Below, piece by piece: positions 1-8,707 of a stretch of 32,490 nucleotides of DNA. The notes under the pieces are model-generated. The model saw only the letters and a program-made list of their open reading frames with translations. It had not been told where the DNA came from and did no database searches. The stretch comes from Candidatus Yanofskybacteria bacterium RIFCSPLOWO2_01_FULL_49_17 (GTDB lineage Bacteria > Patescibacteriota > Minisyncoccia > 2-02-FULL-40-12 > GWA2-44-9), in contig MGKO01000007.1 in the NCBI GenBank assembly GCA_001795695.1, positions 35,978 to 68,467 on the forward strand, in the 5' to 3' direction. Numbering within the stretch: position 1 is the first letter of the stretch; every line of letters starts with the position of its first letter. The position numbers and the translations under genes are program-made.

Positions 1-146
1 CCGAGCGACCGCCAGAATTTCTTGAGTTTCCTCATTTCCTCAATGATAACATAAATATTTTCTCAATGATTCCCAGATAAGACAGTTTGGTCGGGCTTGC
101 TCTTATAATAAAATTACCTATTTTTACCCCGTCTCTTTGTGGATAA

Positions 147-173
147 TTAGCACTCTTGACGTGAGAGTGCCAA
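147..173. promoter_or_regulatory. CIRCE operator (HrcA binding site)
   Basis: TTAGCACTC-N9-GAGTGCCAA, one mismatch from the canonical TTAGCACTC-N9-GAGTGCTAA, immediately upstream of hrcA. Confidence 0.96.
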
Positions 174-191
174 TTGGAATATACTGGTCTC

Positions 192-995
192 ATGGATAAA
201 ATAGATGTTTATTCTCACGGCAACTTGACCCCGAGGCAGCAGGACCTTTTGAGGTTTGTCATTAAGGAGTTTATTAATTCAGCTAAGCCCGTCGCTTCGG
301 CCACTATTCATAGAAAAGCGCATCTCCACGTCAGCCCGGCCACGATTCGGGCCGAGCTTAGCCATCTGGAGGACAGGGGATTTTTGTCCCAGCTCCACAC
401 TTCTGGCGCCAGGGTGCCGACCGATAAGGCCTATCGGCATTTCGTCAATTCTCTCAATCTGCAACAGTCGCCCGAACCAGCCGTCAACGACAAACGGGCC
501 ATTAGGACCGCTCTGGCCGATGCCGGACAGAATCCAAGGCAGATAAACAAAGCCGTGGCGGATACTTTATCAAAGCTCACTGCCAATCTGGTCATCACCG
601 GCACCGAAGAACAGAATGACTTTTTCAAATTCGGCCTTTCAAATCTGATGAACTTGCCGGAGTTCCGTGAGTTTGACCGGATGTTCCAGCTAACTAATTT
701 CTTTGAAGAATTTGACCGGATGTTTGACTTGCTGGAGCGTCAATTGTTTGGCCCCGCCTTCGCTAAAGCTTCGGCGGGCAATGCCAACTTCAAGATAATC
801 CAGGTTTCCATTGGCCGGGAGAATCCGGTCAGCGGCATAAAAGAGGACTCGGTCATTGCCACCCGATATCCTTTACCCAACGGCTATATCGGCTCACTGA
901 CCCTTATCGGTCCGACCCGTATGGATTATGAGAAGAACATCGCTCTTATTAAGTTCACCAAGGAGGAACTTAATAAGAGAATTCCTAATATCTAA
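192..995 (+). CDS. hrcA: Heat-inducible transcription repressor HrcA
   Basis: N-terminal winged-helix (LTPRQQDLLRFVIKEFINSAKPVAS...VSPATIRAELSHLEDRGFL), C-terminal IGRENP motif, CIRCE upstream, grpE-dnaK downstream. ATG at 192 preferred over the TTG at 174 that abuts CIRCE. Confidence 0.95.
   Translation: MDKIDVYSHGNLTPRQQDLLRFVIKEFINSAKPVASATIHRKAHLHVSPATIRAELSHLEDRGFLSQLHTSGARVPTDKAYRHFVNSLNLQQSPEPAVNDKRAIRTALADAGQNPRQINKAVADTLSKLTANLVITGTEEQNDFFKFGLSNLMNLPEFREFDRMFQLTNFFEEFDRMFDLLERQLFGPAFAKASAGNANFKIIQVSIGRENPVSGIKEDSVIATRYPLPNGYIGSLTLIGPTRMDYEKNIALIKFTKEELNKRIPNI
753..778. repeat. Short palindrome-like insert inside hrcA (encodes AFAKASAG)
   Basis: CCCGCCTTCGCTAAAGCTTCGGCGGG with CCCGCC/GGCGGG arms; low-complexity peptide within HrcA. 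Confidence 0.6.
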
Positions 996-1012
996 TATCT
1001 AATTTCTAAATA

Positions 1013-1447
1013 ATGACTGAAGAAAATAATAAAAAAGAAGAACCGAAACAGCAGACAGCGGAGGAAAAAACGGAAGAGTACTTAAATAATTGGAAGAGAG
1101 AGAGGGCGGACTTCCTGAACTATAAGAAGGATGAGGCAAGGAGGGTGGAGGAGTTCGTCAAGTTCGCCAACAAAGACCTTATTCTGGAAATGATAGAACT
1201 GGTAGATGACCTGGAAATTGCCTCAAAAGAGGTTCCCGGCGTCGGGCTGGAGCAGGTAACAAAGAAGTTCCAAGACCTTTTCAAAAAATACGGCGTGGAA
1301 AGGATAAAGATGGGCAATAAGCTTGAACCTGCCATTCATGAAGTCATAGAAACAGAACCGGGCGGGAATAAAATGAAAGAAGTCAGAGCCGGCTACACTA
1401 TGAGAAGTAAAATTATCCGGCCGGTACGAGTACGAATAATAAAATAA
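1013..1447 (+). CDS. grpE: Nucleotide exchange factor GrpE
   Basis: 144 aa; coiled-coil then ...NKLEPAIHEVIETEPGGNKMKEVRAGYTMRSKIIRPVRVRI; between hrcA and dnaK. Confidence 0.93.
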   Translation: MTEENNKKEEPKQQTAEEKTEEYLNNWKRERADFLNYKKDEARRVEEFVKFANKDLILEMIELVDDLEIASKEVPGVGLEQVTKKFQDLFKKYGVERIKMGNKLEPAIHEVIETEPGGNKMKEVRAGYTMRSKIIRPVRVRIIK

Positions 1448-1486
1448 GTTTTTGTCCAAGAGCGAAGCGATTGGTAACAAAAAGTT

Positions 1487-1521
1487 ACCCCCTCTTTCAG
1501 AGGAATCTTGAAAGAGGGGGT
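1487..1521. repeat. 13-bp inverted repeat between grpE and dnaK
   Basis: ACCCCCTCTTTCA-gaggaatct-TGAAAGAGGGGGT, perfect arms. Confidence 0.8.
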
Positions 1522-1565
1522 GAAAAGATTGCAACCACTCACTATGTTCGCGGGCAATCATGTTC

Positions 1566-3440
1566 ATGGCTAAAATATTAGGAATTGACTTGGGAACAAC
1601 AAACAGCGCGATGGCGGTCGTTGAAATAGGCCAGCCGCGGATATTGGAAAACAAGGAAGGCATGCGCACCACGCCGTCAATCGTTGCTATCGGCAAGAAC
1701 GGCGAGCGTTATATCGGAGTGACGGCCAAACGCCAGGCAGTGACCAATCCGGCCAATACCATCTTCTCCGTGAAACGCCTCATAGGGCGGCGCTATGACG
1801 ATGCCGAGGTCCAGCGCGACAAGGCCTTGCTTCCTTATGAAATTCGCAAGGGTTCAAGCGGGGATGTGGAAGTAAAACTTGGCAATGAGTGGAAAAAACC
1901 AGCGGAAATTTCGGCCATGATATTGCAGAAGCTCAAAGCGGACGCCGAGGACAAGCTGGGCGAGAAGATAACCGAAGCCATCATCACCGTGCCGGCTTAT
2001 TTTGACGACGCTCAGCGCAAAGCGACCAAGGACGCAGGCGAGATTGCCGGTCTGACCGTAAAGCGCGTCATCAACGAGCCGACCGCGGCCGCGCTGGCCT
2101 ATGGCTTCAACAAGAAAAAAGACGAGAAGATAGTCGTCTACGACTTTGGCGGCGGCACTTTTGATATTTCCGTGCTGGAGGTTTCCGAGGATACCATTGA
2201 AGTCAAAGCCACCGGGGGCGACACCCATCTGGGCGGAGACGATATTGACCAGCGCATCATTCAGCACTTCATTTCCGAGTTCAAGAAAGAATCGGGCATG
2301 GACGTGTCCAAAGACCAGCTCGTGGTCCAGCGCCTGAAGGACGCGGCCGAAAAAGCCAAGCATGAGTTATCATCCACTTTGCAGACCGAGGTAAATATTC
2401 CGTTCCTGACGGCGGATTCTTTCGGCCCGAAGCATTTCACGATGTCTTTCACTCGGGCCAAATTGGAAGAACTTGTCCGTGACCTGGTGGGCAAATCCAT
2501 TGAGCTGACCAAGAAAACGGTCCAGGAAGCGGGCCTGAAAATGTCCGATATCCATGAAGTAGTGATGGTCGGAGGCCAGACCCGCATGCCTCTCATTGTT
2601 GAAGAGGTTAAAAAACTTTTCGGCAAGGAACCGCACAAAGACATCAATCCCGACGAAGTGGTTGCGCTGGGCGCGGCCGTCCAGGGCGGCATCATGCAGG
2701 GCGATATCCGCGATGTCCTGCTCCTTGACGTTACGCCGCTCTCGCTCGGCATTGAGACGCTCGGCGGCGTGATGACCAAGATGCTTGAAAAGAACACAAC
2801 TGTGCCGGTTTCCAAAAGTCAGATATTCTCAACCGCGGCCGATAATCAGCCGTCGGTGGAGATACATGTCCTCCAAGGCGAGCGGGCCATGGCGACAGAC
2901 AACAAGACCCTCGGCCGGTTCATTTTGGACGGCATCCCGCCGTCGCCGCGCGGCGGGCCGCAGATAGAAGTTTCTTTTGACATAGACGCCAACGGTATTC
3001 TTAACGTCAAAGCCAAGGACAAGGCCACCGGCAAAGAGCAGTCCGTCCGCATTGAGGGCTCGTCCGGCCTCTCCGACGAGGAGAAAAAGAGGATGACGGC
3101 CGATGCCGAGAAATTCGCGGCCGAGGATGCTAAGAAAAAAGAACTGGCTGAAGCCCGCAATATGGGCGAGACCTTGGCTTACACGACCGAAAAGATGGTC
3201 AAAGACAACGAAAGCAAAATTAAAGACGATGACAAAAAAGAATTAAATGCTAAAATGGAAAAAGTCCGCAAGGCGGTAAAAGGAGACAATGTAGATGAAA
3301 TAAAGAAAGCAACCGAAGAATTGTCAAAATCCGCCCAGCGCATTGGCGGCGAATTGTACAAACAGACCAACAACTCACAACCGACAACTAACAACGCAGA
3401 AAAAACCGAAGAGAAATCAGAATCAGAAGCTAAAAGCTAA
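1566..3440 (+). CDS. dnaK: Molecular chaperone DnaK (Hsp70)
   Basis: [70 protein letters not shown] 1566 preferred over 1560. Confidence 0.98.
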   Translation: MAKILGIDLGTTNSAMAVVEIGQPRILENKEGMRTTPSIVAIGKNGERYIGVTAKRQAVTNPANTIFSVKRLIGRRYDDAEVQRDKALLPYEIRKGSSGDVEVKLGNEWKKPAEISAMILQKLKADAEDKLGEKITEAIITVPAYFDDAQRKATKDAGEIAGLTVKRVINEPTAAALAYGFNKKKDEKIVVYDFGGGTFDISVLEVSEDTIEVKATGGDTHLGGDDIDQRIIQHFISEFKKESGMDVSKDQLVVQRLKDAAEKAKHELSSTLQTEVNIPFLTADSFGPKHFTMSFTRAKLEELVRDLVGKSIELTKKTVQEAGLKMSDIHEVVMVGGQTRMPLIVEEVKKLFGKEPHKDINPDEVVALGAAVQGGIMQGDIRDVLLLDVTPLSLGIETLGGVMTKMLEKNTTVPVSKSQIFSTAADNQPSVEIHVLQGERAMATDNKTLGRFILDGIPPSPRGGPQIEVSFDIDANGILNVKAKDKATGKEQSVRIEGSSGLSDEEKKRMTADAEKFAAEDAKKKELAEARNMGETLAYTTEKMVKDNESKIKDDDKKELNAKMEKVRKAVKGDNVDEIKKATEELSKSAQRIGGELYKQTNNSQPTTNNAEKTEEKSESEAKS

Positions 3441-4186
3441 TGACTATAAGCTATAAGCTAGTCGGCTGGTATGTGGTGACGGCGCTGTTGGCGTGGGGGA
3501 TGTGGGGCGCCGGAAAGTCGCTCGGGTTCAACTCGGTCACCGGATTAGACATCAATGTTTTGGTGACCCTGATATTTTTGCTGTTGGTCAGCTTGTCGGT
3601 CATCGGTTATGCCCTCTTTCGTTCAAGATTTACACCGCTTATTTCCGGAGCCGTCATCGGCCTGTCATTCTTGGCTTGGTACGGCTTCACCAAGCTCAAT
3701 CTGCTTGGTGCCGGGATATTGATATTACTGGCATTTGAGTCCTATCGACGGGCGGGCAGGCAGATACAGCGAGTAAAGATAAATCTGTTGGAGATATTGA
3801 ACCACGGCCTATATCCTCTGGTCATTGGTATCTTTATCTTGGTTTCCTTCGTGGCCTATCAAAGCCCGCTGGCCGAACAATTGGAGGATACCAAGCGTCT
3901 GCCGAGCCAGACCCAGCAATTTCTGGAGGAAGTGGCGGATAAGATCGTCGGGCCGCAGCAGGTGGCCGAGCAGACCTATCAGCAAGCCAACGCGTTCCTA
4001 AAACCCTATTTCCAATATGCTCCGCCCCTCTTGGCATTCGGTCTTTTTCTTATCTTGTGGGGCTTGTCCTGGCTTTTCGTCTGGCTGGGTGTGGCCGTCG
4101 GCATATTCATTTTCTGGCTGATGAAAAAGACCCGGTTCGTCCAGGTCCAGGAAAAAGAGGTCAAAGCGGAAATAATAATCGTATAA
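3440..4186 (+). CDS. Hypothetical multi-pass membrane protein
   Basis: 248 aa with several hydrophobic segments; start overlaps the dnaK stop (TAATG). Confidence 0.8.
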   Translation: MTISYKLVGWYVVTALLAWGMWGAGKSLGFNSVTGLDINVLVTLIFLLLVSLSVIGYALFRSRFTPLISGAVIGLSFLAWYGFTKLNLLGAGILILLAFESYRRAGRQIQRVKINLLEILNHGLYPLVIGIFILVSFVAYQSPLAEQLEDTKRLPSQTQQFLEEVADKIVGPQQVAEQTYQQANAFLKPYFQYAPPLLAFGLFLILWGLSWLFVWLGVAVGIFIFWLMKKTRFVQVQEKEVKAEIIIV

Positions 4187-4187
4187 A

Positions 4188-4261
4188 CCTCGCCGTTGAG
4201 AAGCAGTTATTTTTTAGCACAAAGCGTAGAATTAAGGCGGCCCTGCTTCTCAAGGGCGGGG
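4188..4261. repeat. 19-bp imperfect inverted repeat
   Basis: CCTCGCCGTTGAGAAGCAG ... CTGCTTCTCAAGGGCGGGG, 11 bp perfect core, one G-G mismatch and one T-G pair, 36-nt loop. Confidence 0.75.
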
Positions 4262-4264
4262 TAA

Positions 4265-4456
4265 AAAAACGAGCCCTCGATCCTCGGGCCAATCAGTATC
4301 ATGTCCGAAGACATACTATTGGGGGTAAGGAGAGAGCTCGGGCCGCGGGACTGCCGATGGGCGGCTGATAGGCCTTATGCCAGGCGGAGATGATATGATA
4401 TCAGCGGGCCATCATTTTGGCGTCAACCACGACGATTCGCGAAGAACTTGTGGCCC
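4265..4456 (-). ncRNA. Candidate structured non-coding RNA, family unknown
   Basis: No convincing ORF; minus strand has an extended -10 (TGGTATAAT, hexamer at 4465-4460), several stem-loops including one with a UUCG loop, and a hairpin-like end followed by T7 near 4264-4270. Confidence 0.35.
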
Positions 4457-4547
4457 CATATTATACCATGACGGCAGAAGCCCTTGTTAGCTCTTAGGGG
4501 CCACTATCAGAACTAACCAGTCATTTCATCCTAATCATTATATCATA

Positions 4548-4576
4548 TTGAAATATAACATCAAATATTGTAAAAT
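4548..4576 (+). promoter_or_regulatory. Sigma70-type promoter of dnaJ
   Basis: TTGAAA - 17 bp - TAAAAT; predicted TSS only a few nt before the ATG at 4586. Confidence 0.75.
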
Positions 4577-4585
4577 GTATAAAAA

Positions 4586-5407
4586 ATGGCCGCAAAAGAT
4601 TACTACACAATTTTAGGGATGCCGCGGACGGCTTCGGCCGAGGATATAAAAAAGGCCTATCGCAAACTGGCCCACGAGCATCATCCTGATAAAAAACACG
4701 GCAACGAAGCCAAGTTCAAGGAAGTGAATGAGGCCTATCAGGTCCTGTCCGATCCTAAAAAACGCTCGCAATATGACAATTTTGGTTTTGCCTATAACGA
4801 AGGCGGTTTTGATCCTGGCCAAACCGGAGGATATAATTTCACCCAAGAAGATATTTTCAATATGTTCGGCGGGATGCGTGGCGGACAGGGCGGCGGAGCG
4901 GAGGACATCTTTGATATGTTCTCGGAGATGTTCGGCGGTTATCGCCAACCGAGGAGCGATGAGCCACGAAAGGGAGAAGACCTTTATCTTGAGGTGACCC
5001 TCGGTAAAAAAGACCTCGGAACCACCAGGACAATAGAGTATGACATTCAAGATAAGTGTACCGAGTGCAAAGGAGAAGGCGTGGCGCCAGGATATAAGAT
5101 AGTAAACTGCCAGACCTGCAAAGGAACTGGCCAGGTCCGTCAGACATCACGAAGCGGATTCGGCGTCTTCTCGCAGATATCGCTATGCCCAACCTGCAAA
5201 GGCCAGGGACGGATGCCGGAAAAGGAGTGCTCTGTCTGCCGAGGGTCCGGCCGTTCAAAGTCACGCCAGTCGCTGGAGATACATATTCCAAAAGAATTGC
5301 CGCACTCCTACAATATTCTTGTGCCTCGTGGCGGCAATCTGCCTGTCGGCAGGCAGGCGCTGGCCGGTGAGCCCGGCGATTTGGTGGTCAATATCCGAAT
5401 CAAATAG
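4586..5407 (+). CDS. dnaJ: Chaperone protein DnaJ, C-terminally short
   Basis: J domain with HPD, G/F region, four CxxCxGxG-type zinc repeats; ends after the first part of the substrate-binding C-terminal region. Confidence 0.92.
   Translation: MAAKDYYTILGMPRTASAEDIKKAYRKLAHEHHPDKKHGNEAKFKEVNEAYQVLSDPKKRSQYDNFGFAYNEGGFDPGQTGGYNFTQEDIFNMFGGMRGGQGGGAEDIFDMFSEMFGGYRQPRSDEPRKGEDLYLEVTLGKKDLGTTRTIEYDIQDKCTECKGEGVAPGYKIVNCQTCKGTGQVRQTSRSGFGVFSQISLCPTCKGQGRMPEKECSVCRGSGRSKSRQSLEIHIPKELPHSYNILVPRGGNLPVGRQALAGEPGDLVVNIRIK
5339..5356. repeat. Short palindromic insert in dnaJ (encodes LPVGRQA)
   Basis: CTGCCTG-tcgg-CAGGCAG. Confidence 0.6.
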
Positions 5408-5462
5408 AAATAGTATTGATACTGAGTTTGCCGAACGTATCAATCTCAAAATAAAATAGAAC

Positions 5463-5499
5463 AGGCCGTCGTTCCCCGAAAAACGGGGAACGACGGCCT
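5463..5499. terminator. Bidirectional intrinsic terminator
   Basis: AGGCCGTCGTTCCCCG-aaaaa-CGGGGAACGACGGCCT, 16-bp perfect stem between convergent genes. Confidence 0.9.
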
Positions 5500-5919
5500 T
5501 TAAGGCGCCGTGGCAAAACCCTTGCGTTTGACCGGCTCGTTGAGCAGGATACGGCCGATCCTTTCGGCCTCTCTGGAACCGAATCTGATCAACCGCAGAT
5601 CTCTTTCAGCGAGATCCGCGATCAGTTCTTCGCGTTCATGCGGATTTGGCATGAACGTTCTTTTCAAAACGAGCGTGAAACGGCGCTTACGGACGATCTG
5701 GTCAGCCGCTACTGGCCGGTGGCCGTTGAATGAAACGAGATAGTCGCCGTCCGGCCCTTCTTTCATGTTCTCCAACTTCTGCATGAAGATTGCGGTAGCA
5801 AGATCGTGCTTTCGGTTCGAGTCGCGTCTTTTCTTCACGACTGTGGCGATGGCGGCCACTGCGCTGGCTGCTAAAGCAGTGATCCCGAGGACTTTCCATT
5901 TGGTCTTCATGACACGCAT
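5500..5919 (-). CDS. Hypothetical protein with N-terminal transmembrane segment
   Basis: 139 aa, hydrophobic N-terminus, followed by the strong terminator; same-strand neighbour at 5924-6130. Confidence 0.75.
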   Translation of the reverse strand: MRVMKTKWKVLGITALAASAVAAIATVVKKRRDSNRKHDLATAIFMQKLENMKEGPDGDYLVSFNGHRPVAADQIVRKRRFTLVLKRTFMPNPHEREELIADLAERDLRLIRFGSREAERIGRILLNEPVKRKGFATAP

Positions 5920-5923
5920 CCTT

Positions 5924-6130
5924 TCAGGCAGCGTCGTCGGGAGGAGGTTCGTACACGACGAATCCTCTCCTCTTATTCTGCTCGCTCAAGTTCGCCCGCA
6001 GATTACTCTTGCTGATCTTCGGGCCCCGGTTAGAGAAGATGAAGAAGAGATTGACTGTCTGGCCGATTGCCATCGGGACAATGAGAATTGCTGCGATAAT
6101 GGTCAGGATATTCCAATCAATTGTCATCAC
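5924..6130 (-). CDS. Small hypothetical membrane protein
   Basis: 68 aa, one hydrophobic helix, just upstream of the 5500-5919 gene on the same strand. Confidence 0.65.
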   Translation of the reverse strand: MMTIDWNILTIIAAILIVPMAIGQTVNLFFIFSNRGPKISKSNLRANLSEQNKRRGFVVYEPPPDDAA

Positions 6131-6196
6131 TTGACTCCAAGATTAGGGGTGGGGAACTGACAACCATCATACCTTTTCCGTGATATAATATCAATC

Positions 6197-6721
6197 ATGG
6201 CGAAGCTTCTGAATGCTTTTAATTTAGACAGTTTTTCTTTAAGCAATTTCTCTTTGGGTTCGGGGGGCATCTTCGGATTGCTGGTCTTGGTCTGCATCTT
6301 GCTCTTTGTTTTAAGCTTGGGCAGGACCCGAACGCTCATTTCGCTCCTCTCCATTTATGTCGCGTTCGTTTTGCAAGCCGTGTTTCCGTACTTTGGCTGG
6401 CTGCAAAACAATAATTATCTGGCCAAAGACCTGGCCATGCTTCAGATCGCGGCCTTCGCAACGGCTTATATCGTTAGTTTTTTACTTTTGAATCGGGCGG
6501 TGGTTAGGGGCCATTTCAGTATGGCCGAAGCGTCTTTTGTCTCGGTCAGTTTGATGGGTTTGGTCCAGTTCGGACTTGTCGCGGCCATTATTTTGAATCT
6601 CGCCCCCGACTATCAGCGCTTTATCCCGGACTACGTCTTGTTCTACATCGCCAACCAAAAGGCCCTCTTTTACTGGGCCCTGGCGCCGCTGGTACTATTG
6701 ATCTTTCAGAAGAAAGATTAG
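6197..6721 (+). CDS. Hypothetical multi-pass membrane protein
   Basis: 174 aa hydrophobic; TATAAT at 6184-6189 eight nt before the ATG. Confidence 0.8.
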   Translation: MAKLLNAFNLDSFSLSNFSLGSGGIFGLLVLVCILLFVLSLGRTRTLISLLSIYVAFVLQAVFPYFGWLQNNNYLAKDLAMLQIAAFATAYIVSFLLLNRAVVRGHFSMAEASFVSVSLMGLVQFGLVAAIILNLAPDYQRFIPDYVLFYIANQKALFYWALAPLVLLIFQKKD

Positions 6722-6739
6722 AGTTTGAAATCTCTTAAA

Positions 6740-6769
6740 TTATTTTAGTACCAATTGGTACTAAAATAA
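6740..6769. repeat. Perfect 30-bp palindrome between convergent genes
   Basis: TTATTTTAGTACCAA|TTGGTACTAAAATAA. Confidence 0.9.
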
Positions 6770-6782
6770 AAATGAGCTGATC

Positions 6783-7355
6783 TTATCCCTTACTTACCCT
6801 CTCCACATACTCACCGGTCTCGGTATTGATGCGGATGACATCCCCTTGTTCTATGAACAGGGGGGTGTTGATGCTGGCGCCGGTCTCAATGGTGACCTGT
6901 TTGACTCCGCCCTGGGCGGTGTCGCCACGGATGGCCGGCGGCGCCTCGGTCACTTTGAAATCCATCTTCACCGGTAGGTCCACAGTGATAATCTTGCCCT
7001 CGAATTCTATGGCGTCCATCGGCGTGTTTGCCTTGAAAAACTTGACCGAATCGCCAAGAACATCCTCGGTCAATTGAAAACGCTTTGACAGGTCGTTGGT
7101 GTATGAAAAGAAATATTGGCCTCGGTGGCCGTAAAGATATTTGACAGTCCGGCGAGCGACGTTGGCTTCCTCAAAGACGTCTGACTGGGCGAAGTTCCGT
7201 TCCAACAACTTGCCGTTGATGAGATTACGCATCTTGACCTGGACCGTCGGCCGGCGCTGCTGCATCTTCAAATGATGGGTCTCAATAACGACGTAGGGCT
7301 GGTCCTCATATAAAATATATATTTTAGGTTTTAACTCGTTAAGAGATAGCGACAT
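6783..7355 (-). CDS. efp: Elongation factor P
   Basis: MSLSLNELKPKIYILYEDQPYVVIETHHLKMQQRRPTVQVKMRNLINGK...; internal ATG at 7355 matches the EF-P N-terminus better than the longer ORF. Confidence 0.94.
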   Translation of the reverse strand: MSLSLNELKPKIYILYEDQPYVVIETHHLKMQQRRPTVQVKMRNLINGKLLERNFAQSDVFEEANVARRTVKYLYGHRGQYFFSYTNDLSKRFQLTEDVLGDSVKFFKANTPMDAIEFEGKIITVDLPVKMDFKVTEAPPAIRGDTAQGGVKQVTIETGASINTPLFIEQGDVIRINTETGEYVERVSKG

Positions 7356-7542
7356 AGTCTTCGTCCCGATTTGGCCTAAGCAAAGCTTGGTTGCCAAATC
7401 GAGGATTCTCGATTTTATAATTGCGAAGCAAATAAAATCGGGAGTTTTAGTTCGTTTACACCTAATGGCATGGAATATGGGTTATAGAATATGGACCAAT
7501 AAACCTTGGAAATTATAGCAAAACCGGCCCTATTTCGCAAGC

Positions 7543-7571
7543 TTGACTTTAGGGCTAAATGAGAGTATGAT
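7543..7571 (+). promoter_or_regulatory. Sigma70-type promoter
   Basis: TTGACT - 17 bp - TATGAT, ending 10 nt before the ATG at 7582. Confidence 0.8.
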
Positions 7572-7581
7572 ATAAAACGTA

Positions 7582-8403
7582 ATGAATAAAGCTTATATCT
7601 ATATTATCTCGGCTATTTTATTGGTTTCCATTGCGATGCCGCTTTCCGCGGGGGCTTATTATTATCCGTATAACGCTCATTTATATATCCCGGGTATTGA
7701 TGGCGCCGAGCAATACAATCAACCATATTCCAATTCCGGCTATCAGACCAAACCGGTCACTTTGAATTTTGACATCTTTGGTTCTTCCAGCTCAAATCCT
7801 TCAGCTCAAAATCAAAGCAAGACATCAAGGTCTTCCGGCTCGATCTTCGACAATCTTTTTGGCAGTGCCGGTTCAGCTGTAGCCCAAGATGTCAATGGCA
7901 GTCCGATTGTTTTAGTGACCGCGGACAATACTAATGTCTATGCGATAATCTCCGGCAAAAAACACCTTATTCCGAACGTACCGGATGTCTTGTCCGAATA
8001 CAATTACAGCCAAGACCTGGTCCAAACAGTCGCTTATGCCCAGCTCAACAAATATCCCCGTGCTAATCTTGTAACGGTCAAAGGCGATTCAAAGCATATT
8101 TATTACTTGACCGAGGGCGGCCTGCTCCGTCTGATGCCGAGCGATAAAGTCATTGATTCATACGGCGGCCGCAAAGAAGACGCCATCACCATAGGCCGAG
8201 TTGAGTTCAATTTCTATCCAAAGAACCAATACATCTATCTGGAGAATCCGCTTAACCGCGACGTGTTTCAGATCGTCGGCGACGGCAAGCGCTACCTGAC
8301 CCCGATGGCCGCCCAGCGCATGAATGTCACGCCTGACCAGGTCGCTCCGGTCAACCAGTTTGAAATGGACTCGTATAAGATACTGGCACCGGTTGTGCAG
8401 TAA
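7582..8403 (+). CDS. Hypothetical secreted protein
   Basis: 273 aa, N-terminal signal peptide (IISAILLVSIAMPLSAGAYYY); VYAIISGKKHLIPNVPDVL-like segments. Confidence 0.85.
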   Translation: MNKAYIYIISAILLVSIAMPLSAGAYYYPYNAHLYIPGIDGAEQYNQPYSNSGYQTKPVTLNFDIFGSSSSNPSAQNQSKTSRSSGSIFDNLFGSAGSAVAQDVNGSPIVLVTADNTNVYAIISGKKHLIPNVPDVLSEYNYSQDLVQTVAYAQLNKYPRANLVTVKGDSKHIYYLTEGGLLRLMPSDKVIDSYGGRKEDAITIGRVEFNFYPKNQYIYLENPLNRDVFQIVGDGKRYLTPMAAQRMNVTPDQVAPVNQFEMDSYKILAPVVQ

Positions 8404-8426
8404 CATACGGATTTAAAAATAATTTG

Positions 8427-8483
8427 CTCCCACAAATTTAGATGGTTATAAAATTATCAACTAACTATCAAAATTTGTGGGAG
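8427..8483. repeat. 13-bp perfect inverted repeat pair, 57 bp overall
   Basis: CTCCCACAAATTT ... AAATTTGTGGGAG. Confidence 0.85.
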
Positions 8484-8551
8484 TAAAAGACTGCTCTTTC
8501 ACAATTCATGTCAAACGGCGAGGCGGTAGCCCAAGACCCGTTTGGTGCAAG

Positions 8552-8580
8552 CAATGGGAAATCGGGGTTCCATTGTTTTT
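8552..8580 (+). terminator. Terminator-like hairpin or attenuator
   Basis: CAATGGGAA-atcgggg-TTCCATTG followed by TTTTT, inside the leader of the 8708 gene. Confidence 0.6.
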
Positions 8581-8707
8581 AGGCAGTAGCCGTCAAAAAT
8601 CCCTGAAGTTTGACCCCGGTAGGCGGGCAAGTTCTCGCCGAATCTATTCGGAGCCGGGAACCGGTTTGATTTCTTGGCCAGCCCGCGGGCTTGGCCGAGG
8701 AGGAGTT

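Noticed and set aside
666-727. Possible duplication in hrcA (GAGTTTGACCGGATGTT / GAATTTGACCGGATGTT)
   Set aside because: Two 17-nt near matches could be chance or ordinary helix repetition; too weak alone.
984-1012. TCTAATA/TCTAATT tandem repeats before grpE
   Set aside because: Short AT-rich low-complexity spacer without clear function.
1223-1696. 157-aa minus-strand ORF
   Set aside because: Overlaps grpE and dnaK, both strongly supported; no recognisable motif.
1854-2363. 169-aa and neighbouring minus-strand ORFs across dnaK
   Set aside because: Antisense shadows of dnaK codon structure.
4057-4368. 103-aa plus-strand ORF in the intergenic block
   Set aside because: Begins inside the 3440-4186 gene in another frame and runs through hairpin-rich sequence; no protein signature.
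4265-4510. RNase P RNA, tmRNA or SRP RNA
   Set aside because: No GGAGGAAAGTCC, no tag-peptide reading ending ALAA or CCA end, no conserved SRP domain IV motif; left as unknown.
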